DNA of 46,237 nt from Labilibaculum manganireducens (GTDB taxonomy: Bacteria > Bacteroidota > Bacteroidia > Bacteroidales > Marinifilaceae). The stretch is taken from assembly GCF_002843385.1 (NCBI RefSeq), contig NZ_MVDE01000041.1, positions 1 through 46,237 of the forward strand. Direction: 5' to 3'. Both the position numbers and the translations under genes were made by a program. Under the pieces are notes generated by a model that saw only the letters and a list, made by a program, of their open reading frames with translations, was not told the DNA's origin and made no database searches. Shown one piece after another: positions 1 through 8,257 of the stretch (its first letter is position 1; each line of letters begins with the position of its first letter).

Positions 1-1155
1 GTTCCTCCAACAACAAGTGATAATTGTTCGGGAACAATCACAGGCACAACAACCGATCCTTTAAGCTATACTACTCAGGGAACTCATGTTATTCATTGGA
101 CCTTTGATGATGGCAACGGGAACAGCACCACGGTTCCTCAAAATGTAATCGTTGATGATGTAACTGCACCCATCGCTCCGGTTTTGGATGATGTAAGCGG
201 CATGTGTACCATTAGTCTTGCTGTGCCAATAGCTAACGACGATTGTGCAGGAGAGATACAGGGAACTACATTGGATCCATTGACTTATAACACCGAAGGC
301 AGCTATGTTGTCAATTGGACATTTGATGATGGCAATGGCAATAGCAGTAGAGTTGCACAAAATGTAGATGTATTTACCATTGTGGAAGATGTTGAACTAA
401 GTTCTTCAGCAACAGAATTAACCTGCGGTGTAAAGAATATTGATTTGACAGCGAGAGCGAAAGTACAAGGGGAAATTTATTACAAATGGTTTAAAGATAA
501 TGACTTAATCCCTGGGGAAACGGCTTCTGTTTTAGAGATAGGAAATGGAGAGGAAGGGGAGTATGCAGTTGAAGTTTCGGATGAAGATCTCCAATGCAAT
601 GTGCTTTCTGATCCAATACTTATTACAGAAGACGTAGCAGTTCCGATAGTTTCACTTTCTCCACTTTCAGGTAGTTTATCCTCTGCTGAAAGTATTATAA
701 TTAATGCCACAGCAATTACTAAGGGAGAAGCAGGTTATATTTGGTCCACAGGGGAAATTACTTCAAGTATAGAGGTTAAATATCCGGGCGAATATAGTGT
801 TGAGGTAATTGATCATGCCAATGGGTGCAGTGTAAATTCGGCTGATATAGGACAGAAAGCAATAATATTGAATTATTGGAAAGAAAACCTTCTTAGAGCT
901 TTTACTCCGAATGCTGATGGCTTTAATGATAGCTGGCGTATTGAACGGGTTGAATTGGTGCAGAAATTGAAAATTGTGATATACGACCGATGGGGTAAAG
1001 CAATTTATAAGTTCAGTGGCTCGGGAAATGAATACAAGGGGACACCTTGGAAAGGATCCGATGGAAATGGTAATTTACCGATTGGCTCGTATTATTATGT
1101 CATTAAAATAGATGAAGAAAAACCAATGAAGGGAACTGTTACAATTATGAGATAA
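1..1155 (+). CDS. Secreted repeat protein with gliding-motility-type (T9SS) C-terminal domain, 5' partial
   Basis: The reading frame is open from base 1, so the N-terminus lies outside the window; 384 residues are visible. Two copies of a beta-sandwich repeat of the HYR type are seen with a period of about 73 residues (Cys9 and Cys82, each followed by a GT(T)xDPLxY block and WTFDDGNGNS). A region resembling an Ig/PKD-like domain follows. From about residue 301 comes the CHU_C type domain: FTPNADGFND, then YDRWGKAIY and a PIGSYYYVIK block. Such domains direct type IX secretion and cell-surface anchoring or release in Bacteroidota. The likely product is a large modular surface or secreted protein, perhaps an adhesin. 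The substrate cannot be told. The family call is secure; the role is inferred. Confidence 0.85.
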   Translation, partial: VPPTTSDNCSGTITGTTTDPLSYTTQGTHVIHWTFDDGNGNSTTVPQNVIVDDVTAPIAPVLDDVSGMCTISLAVPIANDDCAGEIQGTTLDPLTYNTEGSYVVNWTFDDGNGNSSRVAQNVDVFTIVEDVELSSSATELTCGVKNIDLTARAKVQGEIYYKWFKDNDLIPGETASVLEIGNGEEGEYAVEVSDEDLQCNVLSDPILITEDVAVPIVSLSPLSGSLSSAESIIINATAITKGEAGYIWSTGEITSSIEVKYPGEYSVEVIDHANGCSVNSADIGQKAIILNYWKENLLRAFTPNADGFNDSWRIERVELVQKLKIVIYDRWGKAIYKFSGSGNEYKGTPWKGSDGNGNLPIGSYYYVIKIDEEKPMKGTVTIMR

Positions 1156-1317
1156 AACACCTAAAATTCAATTTCGACATTCCAAATAAAATGAAGAGGG
1201 AAAGTAGATTGAGAGAAAGAAGAGCTGCTGATCGAAATTTCAGTAAAACAAAAACTTCCCGATACAAGAGAAACAGTAAAAGTTATATCTTTTTTTAAAA
1301 AATTTTAGAAGAACTTG

Positions 1318-1354
1318 AATCTGGTATTTTTACATAAAATACCGGATTTTTTAT
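1318..1354 (+). terminator. Rho-independent terminator
   Basis: A 13-bp stem (AATCTGGTATTTT with AAAATACCGGATT, one G-U) around a 5-base loop is followed by a T run. It lies after the T9SS cargo gene and just ahead of the lipoprotein gene at 1385, so it separates the two units. The CTTGAA/TTCAAG flanks lengthen the pairing. Confidence 0.75.
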
Positions 1355-1384
1355 ATCTTCAAGTTCGATTTAAACAAGTAAACC

Positions 1385-2743
1385 ATGCAATTCTATCGAC
1401 TTCTGTTTTTTATTGTCATCTCATTTCTCATTATTTCTTGCGACCAAGATGAGAATTTTACGACCGATCCAAATTTTAGATTGACATTTTCAGCGGATAC
1501 ACTTGCATTTGATACATTATTCACTGGCTTTGGTTCAACAACCAAGCAGTTAAAGGTGAAGAATACTTCATCTAACGCAATTAATATCTCGCACTTATAC
1601 CTTCAAAATTTAGAATCACCATATCGACTAAATGTGAATGGAATTCAGTCGAACAATTTGATGGATATTAAACTTGATGCCAAAGACAGCCTTTTTATTT
1701 TTGTTGAGGTAGGTCTTGAAGCAAAAGATGAGAATGCTCCCCGGTTATTAAAAGACCAATTGAAGTTTGAACTGAACGGGCAGGTGCAGGAAGTGATTTT
1801 TGAGACTTTTGCGCAGGATGTATATATAGTTGATGGTAATATTACTAAAAATACGATTTGGACGGGAGATCGGCCTTATTTTGTTACGAAGCCTGTTTGG
1901 ATTGATGAAGGTGTTGACCTGATAGTTTATGAGGGAACAATGGTTTATTTCAAGAAGAATGCGGCACTTCATGTTAAGGGTAATTTTGAGGTAAAAGGAA
2001 GTTTTCAAAAACCTGTTTATTTCGGAAGTTCACGATTAGAGGAATTGTACAAAAATGTTCCCGGTCAATGGGATGGAATCTACTTTTACGATGAAAGTAC
2101 GACTCATCTTCTCAGTCATTTTATTCTCGAAAACGGCATTAATGGATTAAGCTTTCCTAAAACCATATTGGATAACAATCCAATTTTGATTGAGTATGGA
2201 ATTATTCGGAATTTTACGGGGAATGGATTACTGGCATCAAATTCTATTATTGCTGCTCATGATATGCTGGTCAGTAATTGTGGTGAGGAGTGTGTTCGGT
2301 TAAAAGAGTATGGTTCTTGTTTGATATCTCATTCAACTTTTTATAATTCGTGGTTTTTTTCTGTCCGTTCAAAGGCAGTTATCTCATACAATGGTCTTGG
2401 CGAAGAGGGCTTGACAATCAGAAATAGTATTCTGTATGGAAATAGATCTGATGAGTTGGAATTTGATCAAACAGCAAATGTTTTGGTTCAGAATTCTCTC
2501 TTAAAATTGAGCAATTCAGCCCAGACTGATTATGCTTCAACATTCACTGAATGTTTGTTTAATAAAGATCCTGATTTTCTTAATTCCGAAGAGCTTGATT
2601 TTAGCTTGAGTGAGCAATCGTCAGCTATAAATAAGGGAAGTATTGAATTTATATCGACCTATCTTTTTGATTTGGCAGGCAATCGCAGAGATAATGATGT
2701 TGCCCCGGATATGGGATGTTATGAATTTTCAGAAATTAAATAA
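1385..2743 (+). CDS. Lipoprotein with predicted right-handed beta-helix domain
   Basis: A 452-residue protein. The N-terminus is a hydrophobic signal ending in a lipobox (FLIISC, Cys19), so it should be lipidated and held in the envelope. After the signal comes an Ig-like stretch (FDTLFTGFGSTTKQLKVKN), of the kind seen in choice-of-anchor domains. From about residue 160 there are runs of short strands with the pattern seen in parallel beta-helix proteins (VYEGTMVYFKKNAALHVKGN, then ISHSTFYNSW and LTIRNSILYGN). The end, DLAGNRRDNDVAPDMGCYEF, is the usual close of Bacteroidota choice-of-anchor Q-like proteins. The gene ends two bases before the next start, so the two are probably cotranscribed. 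No enzyme activity can be assigned. Confidence 0.8.
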   Translation: MQFYRLLFFIVISFLIISCDQDENFTTDPNFRLTFSADTLAFDTLFTGFGSTTKQLKVKNTSSNAINISHLYLQNLESPYRLNVNGIQSNNLMDIKLDAKDSLFIFVEVGLEAKDENAPRLLKDQLKFELNGQVQEVIFETFAQDVYIVDGNITKNTIWTGDRPYFVTKPVWIDEGVDLIVYEGTMVYFKKNAALHVKGNFEVKGSFQKPVYFGSSRLEELYKNVPGQWDGIYFYDESTTHLLSHFILENGINGLSFPKTILDNNPILIEYGIIRNFTGNGLLASNSIIAAHDMLVSNCGEECVRLKEYGSCLISHSTFYNSWFFSVRSKAVISYNGLGEEGLTIRNSILYGNRSDELEFDQTANVLVQNSLLKLSNSAQTDYASTFTECLFNKDPDFLNSEELDFSLSEQSSAINKGSIEFISTYLFDLAGNRRDNDVAPDMGCYEFSEIK

Positions 2744-2744
2744 T

Positions 2745-3800
2745 ATGAAGTTTTCTCTAATCCTAATCATTTGCCTGTTCTTGTGTGCGAGAATTAGTTT
2801 GGCACAATCTGTCATCGATGGATTGGAGGAAGGCATACGAGGTGATTTTAGGTTGATGTTTTACAATGTGGAGAATTTTTTTGATTGTTTTGATGACAGC
2901 CTTACGCTGGATAATGAATTTCTTCCAAGGGGAGAGCGAAATTGGACATGGGAAAAATATCAGAAAAAATCACAAAAAGTGGCTAAGGTAATTTTAGCGG
3001 CGGGTGGCTGGGAGTTTCCCGATTTAATTGGACTCTGCGAGGTTGAGAACCGATTTGTTTTAGATGGTTTGTTTAAAATTGGATATCTGAACAAAGCAGG
3101 ATATCAAATTATTCATCGCGAATCGCCGGACAGGAGAGGGATAGATGTGGCATTAATTTATCAGCCTGAAACATTTCATCCCATCGATACGACATTTATT
3201 AAATTGATTTATGAGGGAGATTCAATCTCAACTACCCGGGAAATTCTTTATGTAAAGGGGAAAACAAATACAGATGATACTTTGCATATTTTTGTAAATC
3301 ACTGGCCTTCGCGTTGGGGAGGCCAGCTGGAGTCCGAGAATAGAAGAATATCAGCATCACATTTGCTGAAAGGAAAAGTATCTGAGATTGTTAATCATAA
3401 CGGCAATGCCTTGATTGTAATAATGGGCGATTTTAATGATTATCCGGATAACAGATCTTTACAAACAGAGCTGAATGCTTTATCTCCGGAGAAAGAAATT
3501 TGCGATAATAAATTATACAATTTGGCTTATTTATTTTTAAACAAAACAGGAATAGGGAGTCATAAATATCAAGGGAAATGGGGAATGCTCGATCAATTTA
3601 TTGTATCAGGAGCTTTGCTTAATAAGTCTGGTTTTTTGTATTGCGATCCAGATAATATGAGTCTTTTTAAACCCGAATTCTTATTGGAAACTGATAATAC
3701 TTATTTTGGAGAAAAACCTTTCAGGAGTTTTGTTGGATATAAATTTAATGATGGTTTTAGCGACCATCTTCCTATTATTCTTGACTTGTGGAGGAAATAA
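2745..3800 (+). CDS. Exported endonuclease/exonuclease/phosphatase family protein
   Basis: The ATG at 2745 is chosen over an upstream in-frame start inside the previous gene because it begins a clean signal peptide (MKFSLILIICLFLCARISLA). The mature part has the EEP fold signature: FYNVENFFD near residue 40, LIGLCEVENR (metal-binding Glu), RGIDVALIY, NHWPSRWGG, GDFNDYP and the terminal SDHLPIIL with the catalytic Asp-His. Family members hydrolyse phosphodiesters or phosphomonoesters (DNA, sphingomyelin, inositol phosphates) with Mg2+. The product is about 351 residues, a normal length. The substrate is unknown; export argues for nutrient or extracellular nucleic-acid breakdown. The start lies one base after the stop of the lipoprotein gene. 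Confidence 0.88.
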   Translation: MKFSLILIICLFLCARISLAQSVIDGLEEGIRGDFRLMFYNVENFFDCFDDSLTLDNEFLPRGERNWTWEKYQKKSQKVAKVILAAGGWEFPDLIGLCEVENRFVLDGLFKIGYLNKAGYQIIHRESPDRRGIDVALIYQPETFHPIDTTFIKLIYEGDSISTTREILYVKGKTNTDDTLHIFVNHWPSRWGGQLESENRRISASHLLKGKVSEIVNHNGNALIVIMGDFNDYPDNRSLQTELNALSPEKEICDNKLYNLAYLFLNKTGIGSHKYQGKWGMLDQFIVSGALLNKSGFLYCDPDNMSLFKPEFLLETDNTYFGEKPFRSFVGYKFNDGFSDHLPIILDLWRK

Positions 3801-3833
3801 AAATGGCTGTCAATAGATGTTGGCAGCCATTTT
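3800..3833. terminator. Bidirectional terminator between convergent genes
   Basis: A 14-bp stem (AAAATGGCTGTCAA with TTGGCAGCCATTTT, one G-U pair) has A-rich and T-rich flanks on its two sides. It serves the EEP gene on plus and the hydrogenase gene on minus. Confidence 0.75.
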
Positions 3834-3843
3834 AATAATTTAT

Positions 3844-5292
3844 TTATTCTGCAGAAATAATATCTGCAAGATTTTTTTCATATAATTTACTGCCCGTTTT
3901 CGGATCGAAATTCGAACTTGGACCGGAAATACAACCACCTTCACAAGCCATTACCTCTATAAAATTACCGCTTGTTTTGCCTGTTTTAGCAAATGCTTTC
4001 AGCATATTAATCTTCTTTTTGTCAAGACCATTTACAATTACAGGTTTAATGTTAACGTAAGGCTTAAGTTCAAGTACCGATTGTGCCACACCACCACTTG
4101 CAGCGTAAGCTCTTCCGTGATTTAAAATACTTTTGTCAAGATTTATTGAATTTTCCATTTCCATCTCAACTTTCCAACCTTTAAAAAGAGCCGATAATTC
4201 TTCAAATGTCATTACGTAATCTACGTTTGGATCATTCATTCCTTCCCGGCGTTTGGCAATACATGGCCCAATGAATACAATTTTTGCCTTTGGATAATTT
4301 GCTCGGGCAATCTCTGCGGCATAATACATCGGACTCTTGGTATGTGAAATGTATTTTTTCATTTCGGGTATATGCTTGTCTACAGCAGAAACATAAGCAG
4401 GACAGCAGGAAGTTGTCATAAAAGGGGCTTTTGCCGCCAGACGTTCCAGTAATTCGTCGGCCTCATTTTCAGTAGTTACATTTGCACCTTTAGCAACTTC
4501 TATCACATCTGTAAAACCCAATTTCTTGATAGCACCCAATACATTCTCTATTTTAGAGTGGAATTGTCCAAGAACAGCAGGAGCAACTATGGCAACGGTT
4601 TCTTGCTCTTCCTCTTTTATGGATTTCATCACATCGATTATCTGAGAATTCTCCATGATTGAACCAAAAGGACAAGCCGTAATACATTTGCCGCAATCAA
4701 TGCATTTATCTTCATCGATCCGTTCAATACCATACTCATCTTTGGTGATAGCGCCAACAGGACAAGCATTTTCGCAAGGTACAGGCATGTATATAATGGA
4801 ATGATAAGGGCAAACACTCATGCAAATACCACAATTAATACAGGTTTTGGGATTGATTTGAGCCTGACCGTTTGCATTCCAGCTGATGGATTCCTTTGGA
4901 CAGTTCATCATACACGGATGTGCAACACAACCTTTGCAAAGATTGGTTACGATGTAACTATTCTTTACACAAGAAGTACACGCCTCATCAACAACCGTCA
5001 ATATTTTGTTGATTGGATTTTTTCTTTCAAGTGCTTCTTCAGCATACGAAGCCAGAGTTTTAAGTTCGTCTGTATATTCATCCAAATCGAAACCTAAAAG
5101 CGGAATCAATTTTTCTTTAATGATTACACGTTCCTTAAAAATACAGCAACGATCAGATTTAGGGCTTCTGCGCGGGGCCATTTCAAGAGGAATTCTATCA
5201 AGTCCTTCCATTAATTTCCCTTCATTAAAAAGATCTGCCATTCTTGCCAGAAGATCTCTTCTGATTATCATTGTATTGTCAACATATGCCAT
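3844..5292 (-). CDS. Monomeric [FeFe] hydrogenase, group B-like
   Basis: A 482-residue protein. The N-terminal half carries several Cys clusters: CTSCVKN...CKGC (about 111-130), then two ferredoxin-type motifs, CINCGICMSVCP and CIDCGKCITACP, so it should hold several [4Fe-4S] centres. The C-terminal H-cluster domain shows L1 as TSCCPAY (about 292), L2 as GPCIAKRRE (about 341) and L3 as MACEGGCISGP (about 447). In the well-studied group A enzymes these read TSCCPGW, MPCxxKxxE and MACPGGCxxGGG, so this protein fits the less-studied group B. All cluster cysteines are present, so activity is plausible. It probably makes or oxidises H2 with ferredoxin in the cytoplasm. No partner subunits or HydE/F/G maturases lie in the window. 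The gene stands alone with its own promoter region. Confidence 0.85.
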   Translation of the reverse strand: MAYVDNTMIIRRDLLARMADLFNEGKLMEGLDRIPLEMAPRRSPKSDRCCIFKERVIIKEKLIPLLGFDLDEYTDELKTLASYAEEALERKNPINKILTVVDEACTSCVKNSYIVTNLCKGCVAHPCMMNCPKESISWNANGQAQINPKTCINCGICMSVCPYHSIIYMPVPCENACPVGAITKDEYGIERIDEDKCIDCGKCITACPFGSIMENSQIIDVMKSIKEEEQETVAIVAPAVLGQFHSKIENVLGAIKKLGFTDVIEVAKGANVTTENEADELLERLAAKAPFMTTSCCPAYVSAVDKHIPEMKKYISHTKSPMYYAAEIARANYPKAKIVFIGPCIAKRREGMNDPNVDYVMTFEELSALFKGWKVEMEMENSINLDKSILNHGRAYAASGGVAQSVLELKPYVNIKPVIVNGLDKKKINMLKAFAKTGKTSGNFIEVMACEGGCISGPSSNFDPKTGSKLYEKNLADIISAE

Positions 5293-5400
5293 TCCTGAAT
5301 ACTTTATTAGTGGGGTGCTTTCTTCTTTTTTTCAGGCCGCAAAAATAGATATTATTATTATATTTTATGATGCTGTTTAGCATGCAAAGGTTGTAAGTTA

Positions 5401-5429
5401 AAAAAAACCTTCGGACTAATCCAAAGGTT
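5401..5429 (-). terminator. Terminator of the CCA transferase gene
   Basis: Read on minus, GAACCTTTGGATTAGTCCGA forms a hairpin with AAGGTT and runs straight into a T stretch. The hairpin overlaps the last codons and stop of the gene. Confidence 0.65.
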
Positions 5430-6864
5430 CTTTTTTGTTGCTTTTTTTTATGGGTTCAAGTCCCAGTTCTTTTCCTTTTTTCAGCATAAACTGATAGGCT
5501 GCATCATGTTCATTGGGAATTACTCCATCAAGAATAGCCTCCTTTATAGCCATTTTAATATCGCCAATTATTCTGCATGGCGATAAATTAAAAATATCAA
5601 TAATTTCCTGTCCGTCAATTGGTGGCTGAAAGTTACGAACAGAATCCTTTTCCTCCACCTCTTTTAGTTTCCTTCGTACCAATTGAAAATTATCGAGAAA
5701 CTTTTTCACTTTTTCTTCATTTTTAGAAGTGATATCGGCTTCGCATAATTTCATTAATTCATCTACATCATCGCCGGCATCAAACAGCAATCTTCGAATT
5801 GCAGAATCGGTAACCACCTCTTGTGCCAATACGATGGGACGCATATGAAGAAGTACCATTTTCTGAACAAATTTCATTTTCTCGTTCAAGGGCAATTTCA
5901 TTTTCTTAAAAATACCAGGCACCATTTTCTCACCAATAAAATTATGAGCATGAAACGTCCATCCAATTCCATCCACAAATCTCTTGGTATTCGGTTTGGC
6001 AATATCGTGCAGCAAAGCCGACCATCGCAGCCAAAGATTATTTGATTTTGGAGTTAATTGATCAAGGACCTCAAGTGTATGGTAGAAATTGTCTTTATGA
6101 CTGATTCCTTTTCTGGTTTCCCGACCTTTTAGTCTAACAAATTCGGGAAATATTAATTTTAACAAGCCCGTTTCATCCAGCAGCTTAAATCCGATAGAAG
6201 GTTTATCTGAAAGAATTATCTTATTTAATTCCTCGATAATTCTTTCTTTTGTGATGATATTAATTCGATCTTTATTGGTACGAATAGCTTCAAGAGTTTC
6301 CTTCGATATTGTGAAGTTAAGTTGAGTCGCAAAACGTATTGCCCTCATCATTCGCAAAGGATCATCAGAGAATGTTATTATTGGTTCCATTGGTGTTTTA
6401 ATGATTTTATTATTTAAATCATTAATTCCATTAAATGGATCGAGCAACTCTCCAAAATTATCCTGATGCAGGCTAAGAGCCAAAGCATTAATTGTGAAGT
6501 CCCTTCTTTTTTGATCGTCTTCGAGCGTACCGTCTTCAACAATAGGGTTTCTGGAATCCCGATTGTAAGATTCTTTTCTGGCACCAACAAATTCAATTTC
6601 CAGATCTTTGTACTTTAGCATTGCCGTTCCATAGTTCTTGAAAATGGAAACTTTTGATACTCCGGCTTCTTTTGCTGCTTTCTGGGCAAGTTCAATACCA
6701 CTTCCAATAACTACAATATCAATATCTTTTGATTCCCGGTGTAAAAATAAATCTCTTACAAAACCTCCAATTACATAACTCTCGAGATTTTCACGGGTTA
6801 CAATTTTGGAAATAATTGAAAATATAGGGTGTTTTAAATGTTCTTTCACTTTACTTTTTTTCAA
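5416..6864 (-). CDS. cca: CCA-adding tRNA nucleotidyltransferase with HD domain
   Basis: A 482-residue protein of the class II polymerase-beta superfamily. Residues 33-38 read GGFVRD, the metal-binding DID is at 47-49, and RRDFTINALA and DDPLRMMRAIRFATQL follow in the usual order. An HD domain starts near residue 255 (HTLEVLD...SALLHDIAKP), as in many Bacteroidota and E. coli-type enzymes. It would add or repair the 3' CCA of tRNAs; the tRNA gene at 45992 does not encode CCA, which agrees with the need for it. The start is a TTG at 6864: an in-frame stop lies six codons upstream and no ATG exists before the conserved GGFVRD block that would keep the usual N-terminus. A GTG five codons in is the alternative. 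A poly(A) polymerase role cannot be excluded from sequence alone. Confidence 0.9.
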   Translation of the reverse strand: MKKSKVKEHLKHPIFSIISKIVTRENLESYVIGGFVRDLFLHRESKDIDIVVIGSGIELAQKAAKEAGVSKVSIFKNYGTAMLKYKDLEIEFVGARKESYNRDSRNPIVEDGTLEDDQKRRDFTINALALSLHQDNFGELLDPFNGINDLNNKIIKTPMEPIITFSDDPLRMMRAIRFATQLNFTISKETLEAIRTNKDRINIITKERIIEELNKIILSDKPSIGFKLLDETGLLKLIFPEFVRLKGRETRKGISHKDNFYHTLEVLDQLTPKSNNLWLRWSALLHDIAKPNTKRFVDGIGWTFHAHNFIGEKMVPGIFKKMKLPLNEKMKFVQKMVLLHMRPIVLAQEVVTDSAIRRLLFDAGDDVDELMKLCEADITSKNEEKVKKFLDNFQLVRRKLKEVEEKDSVRNFQPPIDGQEIIDIFNLSPCRIIGDIKMAIKEAILDGVIPNEHDAAYQFMLKKGKELGLEPIKKSNKKEPLD

Positions 6865-7057
6865 ACAGTTTACTCTAAATCATGTGCTTCAGGAGCCTAA
6901 ATTCATAAATCCCTGATTCATTGCGCTGACAAAATTACAATTATTTAGATGGAATCTATAAAAACAAGCAAATTTTGAATTTGGCATACGAATTGTAAGA
7001 TATAAATATGTATATTTATACATGTAGAATGATTGTATTATTTTAATATTGAAGGTT

Positions 7058-7414
7058 ATGGTAGAACATTTGACAGTAGAAACATTTAAAGCGAAAGTAT
7101 TCAATTTCGAACAAAATAAAGATTGGAAATTTGAAGGCAACCGACCTTGTTTGGTTGATTTTTATGCAGATTGGTGTGGTCCATGTAAAGCTGTTGCTCC
7201 TATTTTAGAGGAATTACAGGAAGAGTATGGTGATAATCTGGATATTTACAAGATTGACACTGAAAAAGAACGTGAGTTGGCATCAATGTTTGGAATTCAG
7301 AGCATTCCGTCTTTGTTGTTCATTCCTACAGACGGGCAGCCACAGATGTCACAGGGTGCTATGTCAAAAGAATCATTTAAGCAGGCATTTTCAGAGGTTC
7401 TTGGTGTAGGTTAA
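7058..7414 (+). CDS. Thioredoxin, cytosolic
   Basis: A 118-residue thioredoxin fold protein with the WCGPCK active site (about residue 42), a cis-proline segment (IQSIPSLLFIP) and no signal peptide, so it should act in the cytoplasm as a disulfide reductase. The ATG at 7058 is preferred to the upstream TTG at 7049. It has a short N-terminal extension (VETFKAKVFNFEQNKDWKFEG) seen also in the next gene and typical of Bacteroidota thioredoxins. It is a close paralogue of the exported protein at 7564, so the pair probably came from a tandem duplication. It lies divergent from cca. Confidence 0.93.
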   Translation: MVEHLTVETFKAKVFNFEQNKDWKFEGNRPCLVDFYADWCGPCKAVAPILEELQEEYGDNLDIYKIDTEKERELASMFGIQSIPSLLFIPTDGQPQMSQGAMSKESFKQAFSEVLGVG

Positions 7415-7563
7415 TAATGTTTGCAGCTTAAAATTTTATTAAAGCTCCTGGATAATAATGATGGTTCTGAAAAAAGTATCATTTTTGTAAGAGAGTAATA
7501 ATAAAAAAAGAAGTTGAACGAGGGGTTGTTCTTTTGTTGGGTTACCTCTGTAAAGAAACAAAG

Positions 7564-8007
7564 ATGAAAAAAATATTTTTTGCATTGTTTGTAGCAATGA
7601 TAAACTTAAGTGCATTTTCTCAGACAGCAAATGAAGTCATTCACTTGGATGATAATAGTTTTAAGGAAAAGGTATTTGATTTTACAAATAGTAAAGAATG
7701 GAATTTTAAAGGGGATAAACCTGTAATCGTTGATTTTTATGCAACATGGTGTGGTCCGTGTAAACGTGTTGCGCCTGTGCTTGAAGAGCTTCAAAAGGAA
7801 TATGGACAGGACATTCAGATTTACAAAGTTGACACCGATAAATCACCAATGGTTTCCGGGGCGTTTGGAATTAAAAGCATACCAAGTTTTTTATTTATTC
7901 CTGTTAAGGGAAAGCCAACAATGGCACAGGGAGCTTTACCAAAAGAAACATTTGTAAAAGCTATAAAGGATGTTTTGGGTGTTAATGCACCTGAATCAAT
8001 TAAATAG
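7564..8007 (+). CDS. Thioredoxin, exported paralogue
   Basis: A 147-residue protein. The ATG at 7564 begins a signal peptide (MKKIFFALFVAMINLSAFSQ), so the product is periplasmic. The rest aligns end to end with the thioredoxin at 7058: same W(N/K)F(K/E)G lead-in, WCGPCK, VAPxLEELQxEYG, IKSIPSFLFIP and a terminal VLGVN. A role in periplasmic thiol-disulfide exchange is likely, with electrons from a membrane donor not in this window. An upstream TTG at 7534 was rejected because it would bury the signal peptide. A strong terminator follows. Confidence 0.93.
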   Translation: MKKIFFALFVAMINLSAFSQTANEVIHLDDNSFKEKVFDFTNSKEWNFKGDKPVIVDFYATWCGPCKRVAPVLEELQKEYGQDIQIYKVDTDKSPMVSGAFGIKSIPSFLFIPVKGKPTMAQGALPKETFVKAIKDVLGVNAPESIK

Positions 8008-8037
8008 GGTTGAAAAAATTAAAGTTTAGGTTTTAGG

Positions 8038-8070
8038 AAGAGCCGGCATTTAGCCGGCTCTTTTGTTTTT
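8038..8070 (+). terminator. Rho-independent terminator
   Basis: A perfect 10-bp GC-rich stem (AAGAGCCGGC with GCCGGCTCTT), a 5-base loop and a T-rich tail. It ends the thioredoxin unit and shields the thiamine locus from read-through. Confidence 0.9.
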
Positions 8071-8092
8071 GAACTATTTCCGATTACCTTTG
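8061..8092 (+). promoter_or_regulatory. Bacteroidota-type promoter of the thiamine locus
   Basis: TACCTTTG at 8085-8092 matches the TAnnTTTG -7 box of the primary sigma factor in this phylum. TTTTG at 8061-8065 lies 19 bases upstream in the -33 position. Transcription would start just ahead of the TPP aptamer. Confidence 0.7.
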
Positions 8093-8103
8093 TGGCAAAA
8101 TCA

Positions 8104-8178
8104 CAGTGGGGTGCCTTAAATAACAGGCTGAGATCATACCCTTTAAACCTGATCCGGATAATGCCGGCGTAGGGAAAA
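8104..8178 (+). promoter_or_regulatory. TPP riboswitch (THI element)
   Basis: All the conserved blocks are present in order: GGGGTGCC (8108), CTGAGA (8128), ACCC (8138), ACCTGATC (8147) and GGATAATGCCGGCGTAGGGA (8156). Binding of thiamine pyrophosphate should shut off the genes behind it. About 80 nt separate it from the TonB receptor start, and I see no strong intrinsic terminator there, so control of translation start or an alternative fold is more likely. A weak GCGAA/TTCGC hairpin sits at 8181-8197. Confidence 0.97.
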
Positions 8179-8257
8179 TTGCGAATTAACTTTTCGCCAA
8201 CCTGATCTTATTTACAACCTCATTGCAATATATTATTAACGTTTTAACTTATAAACA

